NCBI RefSeq assembly: GCF_020382885.2
Contig: NC_058510.1
Location: 4,460,862 to 4,524,861 of the forward strand
Source of the DNA: Scatophagus argus
Taxonomy: Eukaryota > Chordata > Actinopteri > Scatophagidae
Direction of reading: 5' to 3'
Length of the DNA stretch: 64,000 nt
Part shown: piece after piece, positions 55,001 through 64,000 of the stretch
How positions within the stretch are numbered: position 1 is the stretch's first letter
Layout of the letters: every line of letters starts with the position of its first letter
The notes under the pieces: model-generated
The model's database searches: none
The model's input: only the letters and a program-made list of their open reading frames with translations
What the model was told of the DNA's origin: nothing
Made by a program: the position numbers and the translations under genes

Positions 55001-58000
55001 TAAAAAGGCCCAAGAGTTCCTTCTTTTTGCTTCACTTAGCCAATCATTGATTTGCTCTTCCTGTTAAGCTTGTACCCATTAAGTTTGCTTTAAAGCCTGT
55101 GTGGAGCAGGCGCATCTAACGCAATGTCAAACCGTCTCTGCTCCTCTCATTAGTCCCTCACTTTGCTGCTGTGTTTGTGTGTGTGTGTGTGCGTGCAGAG
55201 GGACAGAGAACGGACAGGAGAGATGGTGTCTGTAGTTTATCAGATGGTGCAGAGACATTAGAGGCCTGCATTATTGATGCTGTGGTCAATAGAGGTCTCT
55301 AGTGGCCCACAGAGAGTGAAGGATGAGAGAGCGTGAGAGTTCTTCGGCCAGCAGTGTACACCGAAATGGAGAGGAAGGAGAGGCAGTTTTACTGAAACAA
55401 GACAGACAGGAAGTTATTTTTTGATCACTCCGAGCTTTATTTTTTTTTTTAAGTCTGGCGTGATTTTCATTGTGTAGATCATTTATCCCCAACCAGGTGT
55501 ACTGTCAAGGGAGTACTTCTAAAGTTTGGCAGGAGAGATGAGGAAAGGTTATAAAATAGCTCAACAAATTTGAAAAAATGAAAGTTAAATTATGATGTGC
55601 TTAAAAGAAAGTTGAAAAACCCATAGTTAGCTAAAAGTAGGGGATAGAAAGTTCAAATATTGGCTTAAAGGAATCGCTGACCAGTTGAAACAAGTAGCTT
55701 AAATTGTTTAAAACATCTGACTTCTCAGTGTTGTCAGCTCTTTTCCAATGTAAGTAATAAGCTCTGAGTAGCAAAAAATCAGTTAAAGTTGCCAGATAAT
55801 GTCATGGGAGTGATCACTTCAAGCCATATAAGAGTTAGACAGAGAAACCTTTAGCCAAATTATCACAAATTCATCGGAATAGAAGACATTAGAAGCCGTT
55901 AGGAATAGAAGACGTTGACAGGGTCTGAAAAGTCGCTAAATCAAAGTTGGGAACTCTGCCTGGTACGGATACAATGTAAGCACTGATAATTCAACTGTAA
56001 GAAAGCGTATTATATAATACTATCCACATAATTGAGTTAAAAGGTGGTTTAAAGTCACACCCAAAAGGTTGGTAACCACTGTTACTGAGCTCATTTAAGT
56101 GTCATGTCCATATTTGTGATTGGCATTACATCAAATGTCTGTGTATCCCTGTTACTTTGATCAGTTGTTTTAACTAAATTTTTATTTTTTTTTTTAAGGT
56201 TGTTTGTGTGAATAATTTGTCAGAGTATTATTGCCTGTTTTGGAGAATCTGTCTTCCCTCGTAATGCTTGTGCTTTACTGTACTCTCGTGTCCTCCCTCT
56301 GCTTCAGCATTTCACTTTATTTTTCACTTCATCTCCCTGCTTGTCACTGTCTGTATGCAGTGCACACACTCTCACTCACGTTGTTGTTTTCTCTTTCTCT
56401 CTCTCTGTCTCCTACCATCTCAAACTCTCTGTGGCACCATATCTGCAGCTCCTGTCTTAGGCACCCAGGAAAACTGCATTTTGTCTTCAATATAGTGGAG
56501 TTCCCAGCATGCTCTGGGCGGCCTGTGGGGAGGCGAGGCTTGTGTACCGGTTGGTTGTTTGACCTCATCAATCCTGTCCTGGTTTTCCCAGGGAAGACTG
56601 AATCCTCCAGCAAAACGGCTCTGCAAAAGGTAATGTGTACTCTGGAAAATGAGAGCTGTGTAAGACTGTGCAAATTTGAGAACTCTTTGTCCTGGTTGAT
56701 GAGAGCTCATATTTGGAAGTACGAGTGTTGAGGTGCTGTAATAGTTGAACCTGCCACCCCTCCATCCGACTTAGAGGGAGGAAAAAATACAATATCTGGA
56801 AAGATCTTTGTCTTTCTTTGTCTTTGTTTTTATAAAAATTCTTGTAGAGCTGGGTTGTCCTTTTCCCCCCAAATACTACTGTTCAAGAAGTTCTTCAGAA
56901 AAATGGAAGGCAAGTGCCACTGCAGAACACATTAGGGATTCAACCTGTCTCTGCTACATGTTTTAGGCTTCTCTGAAAACCCAATTTTAATGTGCAAGAC
57001 TAAAAAAAGAACAAGCTTTGGGCCCGTTGTGTGCGGTTAATTAACGAATACATTTAAATTAAAGAAAGTAAATCCCCCCTCTACCACAGACTCTGTGGAT
57101 TCCTTTCAGAGCTCTTGAGTTTTCCTTATAGTGAGTCTGAGAATATTAAGCAGATCGATTAGTAGATCAGCAGTCCCACAGTGGCTTCTCAGCGTTGTTG
57201 TAATTACTCTCATTATTTGAAATGCTTGCTAATGGCCTCTGACCCCAGATCCATGTGAGTTTGAGACCCAACTGCTCTTTTCGGCCTCCCTCTGACCTGT
57301 CGGTGCCCTTCATTATGGTCGGACCAGGCACAGGAGTTGCGCCCTTCATTGGCTTCCTCCAGCAAAGGTATGGCACATCTGATAATACATTATAATATTA
57401 TCTTACAGTGATGATTTTATCAAGTAACGGAGACATGCAGCTGAGTGTTCACGTCAAGCATCAGAAACATGCAGGGTGTACGCTGCTTTTTGCGCCCTGT
57501 GACACGCATTATTCCAGTCAAATTTCTGCACCCGGTAATGAATATTCACAATGTTTAAGTGATGTTAAGTGCACATCATCTATTTCGAGTGATCTGCACA
57601 GACAATTAAATGAGACCCTCCTCAGAGCGGATAGAAGTCAACGTCATCTACGTCCTCATAAGGCATAACAAATCGAGCGGCGAGGGCTGTGATCACGTCA
57701 GGGATTATTTCAGATGCTTCACTCGTCTCACCGGGAATAAATTAGGCCCTCCCTCCGATGCACAGGTTTATGACTCAAGCCTGTAATGAAGAGTCCGGTG
57801 TCAAAGCAACACATGCAGCATTATTGATTTGAAAGTAAAAAAGTCCAGTCAGTGGTGGTCACATCACTGGAGTAAATCATTGCTTTTAATTGCCAAAGAG
57901 GAAGCATGAGGATATTGACCGTTAGCTGAGTGAGTCGTAGCTCTCCCCTGCTTGTGAAACTGTTGCTGTAGGTTGAAATGCTGGAGGAGTGTTATCATTC

Positions 58001-61000
58001 TTTAGAAAACGTGACATTTTGTTTAATTTTTTGGGGTTCCGACTTGACGGCTGAATCAAGATTGCAATACGATGACCTGTCAGAAGGATTTAATGTGACT
58101 GAAGCTTTCCTATCCAGGCTGATGCCTGTGTGTTGAACCAGACACTTAGCCCTCCATGACTTGTTAGAAAGCGGAGTAAGCCTTTTTAGTCAGACTGACA
58201 TGTCTAACTCTTGGGTGGCTTTGTGTAAATGAGGTTGTGCCCCAGTCAACTCCAATTGTCTCTAAATCCCCTGGACGTCTGCTCTGTTGAGGCGGGTGGC
58301 GGGCGTCAGCAGGCGGTTGCTCCGGGAGGTGACTTGGCACCTGCTGAAGCAATGGCGTTGGTGGATTGTCTCTAGCAGATTGAGAGGAGGATGAGTGGTC
58401 ATCTGGGGTGAGAGGTGTTTGCGCCCTTGGGATGGAGGAGCACTGAAGATAGCGCCCATTTTTTGGACTGACCTGGTTACACTATTCCTCTTCTTAATGA
58501 TCAAGGTTGAGCCAGAGGGACAGTACTCTGGTAGAAGGCAGCGATATGAACGTATCAGTCTTGCTTTGATCCGTACAGTCCTAGCCAAACATTGCTCTCT
58601 AAAATCTCTAAAAAAAATATATCAGAATACACGTTGGAGGGGTTTATTAATGGTCTGTCCTTTTAGACCTGCTTTTCGGTGCAAACAAAACACTCAGACC
58701 TTGATTGATTTTGTTTGGCTTTGACTCATAATACAACCACAACTCATCATCAGATGCATCCTTGAGAGTTTAGTTTCTTTTGTTTATCAAATTTCTCCTT
58801 TTTATTTTTTGGTCAAGAGACTCTTTACTGTTTGGAGCATAAACTTGTGAGAACCAATTCATCAGCTCGACTGTCTCTTCAGTCTCTCCTCCCTCTCGGT
58901 GTCTCTCATCCTCTCCCCTGCCGGCTGTGCATTGTACTGGAGGATTGTAAAAACCTGTCACGGTGCGCGGCATTATACAGATTCTAACTTGAGATTCCAA
59001 GCAGCCTCGGTAACCGTCGCTGCACTCTGATAGACGATAACAATCAGCAGTTTGTCAACGGGACACCGCATCTGCCTCAAGGCCCGAGAAGGGTCCTGTT
59101 AGTAACAAAACAACATGGGCACATTTCGATCCTCCTCGAATACCACCCCCACCCCGCTCCCCACTGTTAATCGATGACTGTTTTCAAAAGTGCTTTGTGT
59201 GAGTTTGTGGTGCTGGTAACAAGTGGAAGAAGACTCTTTAAAGGTCAGAAGCTCACACTTGGTGGTGCCAGGAGATTTTAACACCCCCCCACCCCAGTAG
59301 TCTCGTATTGATTGCTGTGGTTTGCATGGAAGGATCTTATGGAGGATGTGATATCCAGCATCTTTCTATGTAGCTGGGAACACTGACAGTTAAACATATA
59401 TTGTATTTTTAAATGAGCAGTTAGCCTTAATCTCCTCAGCCGCTCTAACAAGCTTTTCCTTTGTGGAAATAAAAAAAAAAATTGTTTACTCAGTTTGAGA
59501 TTTCAGTTTGCCGGTAGGCATACTTGGCACATTCAATATGACAACCTTTATTAAAGTCAGTGTGAGCGAATATTGAGCTTCCATTTATCAGTGTAACCAG
59601 ACAGCTGATTACAATTAGGCTACAGCATCTCACTACTCAGCATTGTACTGTATCATGAAAATGATTTGAATTCAGCACGTCGGATGTATTTGGGTGTAGT
59701 TCTACAATGTAATTTCAGTGATTAAGCCTCGAGCTGTTGTTATGTTTAGACTTTTTTTTTGTTCTTGTTTTATTTGTATGCCTGAAAGCAGCTCGGCACC
59801 CCTTGCATGGAACTGCAAAGAAAATGCATGAAAGATATGAGATAATTGGGATGTTTACCAAGTCTTCACCTCGGCTCTCCGTGCAGCTTCCCCCTCCTGC
59901 TGATCATCTGAATGGTGCTGAAAGGCAACCGCTTCAGATTTCGACCCCAAATGGAGTGCTCTGTAGATGCTGCCTTCCCCCCTGAGATTGCATTGCAGGC
60001 TGTTATAGTGTGGGTATGTGATGTGATGTGATTTGTATTCAGAGAAAGGCGCCGGTGTGGTCTACTCAGAATGGAATCCAGGTTTTTCATATTGGTATTG
60101 ATCCCTTTAGGGCAGGCGGTGAGAGAGACGAGCCCACTAAAATGAGTTTACTTGAGGCTGTTTGCAGATCAGAAGAATCTCGTCCAGGATGCTAATGGAT
60201 GAGATCTGAGTGTTTAGATCAAGTCAGCCAGACAGCTCTGTTACTGAGCCCCATTCACAGACACGAAGTTCAAACAAATTTCTTCTCCAAAGCATTTTTA
60301 TCAACTGGGCGGCGTCGCATTTAATTAATGAGGGTATTTTCTTTTTCAGCTTTCACAATCATTGATTTGTTTTTTCATTAAAACTAATTGGCGTATGGCT
60401 GCAACCAGTGATTAATCTCTGTGTTATTAAGTACATTAATAAATAAATATGTCAGTTATTTGGTCTGTGAAAGTCTTCACATTGCTTGTTTTGTCCAAGC
60501 AGCATCCCAAAAGATACTTAAATTACAGCGACAGAACTGCTTCTTTCTCAAACTTGTTGTCATGCCTGCCTTCAAAAGCAGATAAAACTTAGCCCCCATG
60601 CCATTCTAACATTAGCAACAAAATGAATCAAATTTAATTTAAATGTAGTAAATTTTTAAACTTTTTGCAAAAGAAAAAAGTTTCTCCTGCTACATTTCTT
60701 TTATCCTGACTTTGGTTCTGACCTCCATATTTGCTTGATAAACATCACCATTTCTTTTCTTGTCAAAGATGTTTCCATCTTGTCCTTGCCCATTTCATCA
60801 TAATGTCGAGAAACATGTCTTGCAAACAATGAATTTTGATGTGCGTGAAAGCATTCGCGTTTGTTTGTTATTCACACCTGAAACAGGTTCGTTCAACTTC
60901 TAGTTTCACTCCACATTTTTTCAGGAGGGAAAAGTTTGTTTCGTGTGTGTCACGACTAATTTAGGGGCCAGTTTGCAACTTAAACAAATGTGATGGGAAA

Positions 61001-61766
61001 TGGAGTTTTTGGTGAAGCCTTGTGTCCCACAGTTTGATTTTTACAATACAAAAAAGTTCATATTTCTAGATTCTGGATGAGAGAATAGATGTAATTAGTA
61101 TTTTCATATGGTTTGAAACATGCCTGGAGGGGGTCTTTAATAAAATAGTTGGTCACTCAAGCTAATTCATTAATCAACTTATCATTTTAACCTTAAATTA
61201 GTGGATTAACCCTTTTTATTCACCGTACAAGTGCATCAAGCGCAAGTGGTTGGTTGTCATTTTAATTTAAAAACACAAATCACGATTCAGTCTGTTGTAA
61301 AATCAAAAGCGGGGGGGCGGGGGGGCGGGGGGAGGGGTTTAAGGGAAACAGGACCTTATCCTCAGAGTGCAGCAGCCCGGCACAAAGGACCTGGTCTCAG
61401 TGTCTCACTGAGGCTTTCCTCAACCCCTCATTGAGGTAGGTCACCTCAGCATCACCCTCTCTCGCTCTTCTTGTCTCCCCTCCTCCCTCCGGATGGGGGG
61501 GGCTGATGATGTGCGCCTCTTAAGTGAATCAACTGACTGATGTCATCATGAAAGGTTGGGGGTCAGCTGTTGTTATCTGGGAGAAAACTGTCACCTTTGC
61601 AGCAGGTGTGCGTCACAGATACTGACATCCTCAGAGCCGCTTTGTGCCACTGCATTGCCATTGCCTGCAAAGGATTCTGGGAGCTTTGCCAAACTCCCAA
61701 GCCACAAGAGGAATCACTTTTGCAGGAGCTTTTTTTTTTCTTTTTGCACTTTCAAGCACTTGGAGA

Positions 61767-61813
<47 letters not shown>

Positions 61814-62192
61814 GCACACAAGCCCTAGTTTCATTTTCAGTAACTGTTTATAGTGATGGGATCTATCCTTCTGTTTGGGTGAAATTTAATAATCCATATA
61901 ATACCCTCGCTGCAGCACACGCAGTCGTTTCTGTGCATTAGGCAATTGTGGCACTAAGTGTGCTGTCATTGCAGACGGCGCTTAATGGTGTCACTACTCT
62001 TCTTTAACCTCTGCTGCGAGGAAGGACTCTCTCTCCTCCATCTGCTCTGGTCGTCTGTTAGCATTGATTGACCGCTAACATCCATTGTTTGACTTTCAGA
62101 GAGAAGGAGAGGCAGGAGAACCCCGAGGCCACATTTGGCGAGACCTGGCTGTTCTTCGGTTGTCGCCACAGAGACAGAGACTACCTGTTCAG
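46057..62192 (+). CDS. mtrr: Methionine synthase reductase (partial at 3' end)
   Basis: Diflavin reductase that reactivates oxidised cob(II)alamin on methionine synthase using NADPH. Twelve coding exons: 46057-46200, 46320-46473, 46652-46769, 46886-47402, 47479-47592, 47700-47856, 47994-48082, 49657-49837, 53987-54029, 56449-56629, 57249-57367, 62100-62192; 636 codons. The N-terminal flavodoxin part has [11 protein letters not shown] (FMN phosphate loop), STTGDGEPP and ALGDTNY. Exon 4 adds a Ser/Pro-rich linker. The FAD part has YQPGDSF (356-362) and RPYS (500-503). The NADPH part starts with [12 protein letters not shown] (from 591) and [12 protein letters not shown]. The last exon ends in phase 2 at a GTAAGC donor; the final coding exons, about 65-70 residues judged by the human protein, lie beyond the window. 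The start at 46057 aligns with the cytosolic human start. Exons 1-7 are compact while introns 8 and 11 exceed 4 kb. Confidence 0.95.
48313..48392 (-). repeat. Truncated interspersed repeat (reverse orientation)
   Basis: CTGGCCGGAGGCGTTATG followed by TTTTTGGGTTGCCCGTTC is the reverse complement of the 3' end of the same dispersed repeat seen at 62690-62982. Only the terminal part is recognisable. It sits in mtrr intron 7. Confidence 0.6.
49838..53986 (+). other. mtrr intron 8
   Basis: 4.1 kb with no recognised exon, RNA gene or repeat family. Open frames here lack splice context. Confidence 0.55.
54030..56448 (+). other. mtrr intron 9
   Basis: 2.4 kb, non-coding, with a short TG tract near 55174-55192 and a pyrimidine-rich run (56388-56412) close to the acceptor. 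Confidence 0.55.
61311..61337 (+). repeat. G-run cluster, strong G-quadruplex candidate
   Basis: Four G runs of 7, 7, 6 and 4 are separated by single bases (C, C, A). It is on the transcribed RNA sense of mtrr, so it could fold in both DNA and pre-mRNA. Confidence 0.8.
61770..61812. repeat. (CA)n microsatellite
   Basis: About 21 uninterrupted CA units lie in mtrr intron 11, roughly 290 bp before exon 12. Confidence 0.95.
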
Positions 62193-64000
62193 GTAAGCTG
62201 CGATTCTTTTTTTTCCTTTTGTGTAGCTTTTTCTTGAGGCTGGGTTCAGATGAGAATTTCTGTTTTGAACCCATTTCCAAGTTGATGGATTATCCAGATT
62301 TGTTAAACTCAGAAACTAACTATTTACAGATCATTCTTATCTTGGTTCTGTGAGGCACTTTAACACCTTTCAGCTCATTGTTTTGGTTTTAAGGCCTGCA
62401 GCCTTACTGTTTTGGTTCACTGTCACTGCTCTTACCTGAACAGCTTTTAGGAGCAGGAGGCAGCTGTTTAGAGGAAAACAACTCTAAAAACCCATGGGAC
62501 TGTACCCAGCCAGCATCGAGCAGTAGACAGAAAAGGTTAGCAACTAGCTTGTGGGTGTGGTGTAGCATTTAGCAGCTAAATATATTCCTCATGGGTTTGT
62601 GGACAGCAAACAGATCTAAAAACAACAATCTGCCCTTCTGTTCCTGAGTTACAGGGTTGGATGATGGCCAGAGAAGTGTTTTTGCACAACACTGTGAAGC
62701 CACAGTGAAACTGACCTTTGACCTTCTGGTTATAAAATGCCATCACTTCATCATTTTATTCTGTTAAACATTTGTGTGAAATTTAGCCATAATCAGCATG
62801 TGAATTCTCGAGTCATGGCTGAAATGTGATTTGTGGGGTTACGGTGACCTTTGACCACCAAATTCAAATCAGTTCGTCTTTGACTACGTTTGTGCTAAAT
62901 TTGACAAGAATGTGACAGATGTGCGGACAGCCTGAAAGCCTAATGCCTCTGGCCTCCGCTGTCGTCGGGGCAGAGGCTTAAGAACAAACAGAATCAAACT
63001 TGACTGTTCAAATAATACACTGCATTTCTTGAAATGAGCCCTTGTTTTGTCAAAGCGTCGAAAACGGCCACCGACCTGCGAGTAGATCACTGCTCTGATC
63101 AATTTGTTCCAAATTTACTCTGTCCAGACTACACACTAATTGATTGGCGCTTGCTGGTATCAGCGTCGCGCGTGTAGTCAATGCCGGTGCACCGATCGAG
63201 TTCTTTTGCAGGATTAAATAGTGTGAATGGATTAGCATCCTTAATCACACAAGAATAGATCACAGAGGATGCTGTTTGTTCCCCTTTGTTTCCTCTATCC
63301 CCTAGTTAAATACCGACTCACAGGCAGGTAGTAGGCTGTGTTTGTTCACAGTGTGGGCTTCTCTGATGAACACCCCCGCTGTGTTGACCAAAGCGATTAG
63401 TCTGTGTTTTATGAGCCACCCGTGAAGAGTTGTACTCAATTTAAATGGGTTTTCAGAAAGAACAACATACCTTAAGTTGAAGGGCCCGTCTGCATTCGTC
63501 TCAGTTGGATTTCTATAAAAGTTAATCATTTTATTTTATTTGTTTTTCTCTTGGAATCCTGCTTTGCATAGTTTGTGACATTTTTTTAGTGTCCTCAGTG
63601 TTTAAAGAAGAATCCAGAAGTCAAGAAATTTGAACTTGCATAAATATAGCATAAATATTACAAAATGTCAGGCAGGATGTGACCAACTCTGATGCTGTTC
63701 TGACTTTCCCGTAAGCAAAAATAAAAAAATAAGTAACACGAAAGCGATGCGCCTCAATCAGCCGTGGCACTTAACATCCCTGTGAGAGGCTGATGCCAAT
63801 CTGCCTGCTTGTCACATCAAGCCTTTCCTTCCCTCTCCCCTCTGCTGCACTTATCATTTCCTCTCTCGCTCCGATTCCTCCTCTTATATATGAATTTGTG
63901 CTGCAGGGGAAACACAACTGGAAGGCCTGCTGGGTTCACGTTAGCATCTGGGATATTGCCATAGGCTATTATGTGTGTAAACAAAGTGGTGAGTTGGGCA
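62193..64000 (+). other. mtrr intron 12 (partial)
   Basis: No exon resembling the last part of the reductase was found before the window ends. The only recognised content is an interspersed repeat. Confidence 0.55.
62690..62982 (+). repeat. Interspersed repeat common in teleosts
   Basis: The phrases GGTGACCTTTGACCACCAAA, TTCAAATCAGTTCGTCTTTG, TTTGTGCTAAATTTGA, CAAGAATGTGACAGATG and a final GCCTAATGCCTCTGGCC ... GGGCAGAGGCTTAA follow the order of a dispersed fish repeat that I know from memory. It is non-coding and diverged, and lies in mtrr intron 12. The class was not determined. Confidence 0.65.

Larger units (their letters stand above)
57368..62099 (+). other. mtrr intron 11
   Basis: 4.7 kb with no supported exon. 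Its only clear features are the G-run cluster at 61311-61337 and the CA tract at 61770-61812. Confidence 0.55.

Noticed and set aside
57400-60100. Nested gene in mtrr intron 11
   Set aside because: Several frames of about 80-110 codons were read; none resembled a known family or had convincing splice signals.
61556-61941. Open frames with Thr-His or Cys-Val repeats
   Set aside because: Products of the (CA)n microsatellite read in different frames.

Overview
The window is a gene-dense piece of a bony-fish nuclear genome. It holds spliced genes with GT-AG introns, intronic and intergenic CA/TA microsatellites, and vertebrate orthologues whose exon phases join cleanly. Two dispersed repeat families that I recognise from memory as common in spiny-rayed (percomorph) teleosts point to that group; I cannot name the species. 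No operons, CRISPR arrays, bacterial genes, or endogenous retroviral or other capsid-bearing elements were seen.

Layout, left to right. (1) 877-979, minus: first coding exon of pdk3 (pyruvate dehydrogenase kinase 3), the rest lying off the left edge, with an ETS-rich promoter to its right. (2) 3233-10485, minus: slc51a, the alpha subunit of the heteromeric organic-solute/bile-acid transporter; eight coding exons, 324 aa. (3) 10486-17506: about 7 kb without a recognisable coding gene; the right part is probably the long 3' UTR of the next gene. (4) 17507-22364, minus: zdhhc20, a DHHC palmitoyltransferase; twelve exons, 363 aa. (5) 23171-24031, plus: a single-exon arylamine N-acetyltransferase, 286 aa. 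(6) 24644-36549, minus: marchf6 (TEB4/Doa10-type ER ubiquitin ligase); 25 exons, 917 aa. (7) 37697-37770, plus: tRNA-Thr(AGT). (8) 38727-40368, plus: cmbl; five exons, 245 aa. (9) 41205-45066, minus: cct5 (TCP-1 epsilon); eleven exons, 541 aa. (10) 46057-62192, plus: mtrr (methionine synthase reductase), twelve coding exons in the window, continuing past the right edge.

Every exon boundary was read from splice sites and reading phase, and exon lengths sum to intact frames; no frameshift or premature stop was found in any gene. The block marchf6-cmbl-cct5-mtrr matches genes that lie together on human 5p15, so it is old vertebrate synteny. The left genes (pdk3, slc51a, zdhhc20, nat) come from several human chromosomes. 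The genes do not form one pathway. Housekeeping roles dominate: protein folding (cct5), ER-associated degradation (marchf6), membrane-protein lipidation (zdhhc20), mitochondrial fuel choice (pdk3) and cobalamin reactivation (mtrr). Three handle small molecules or xenobiotics (slc51a, nat, cmbl).

I found no convincing novel biological system. The best second-look items are a compact TA-flanked transposon in cmbl intron 2, a perfect hairpin in pdk3 intron 1, a very strong G-quadruplex candidate in mtrr intron 11, overlapping opposite-strand poly(A) signals between convergent genes, and clean promoter motifs (CRE plus E-box and YY1 at zdhhc20; a heat-shock-like element at cct5).
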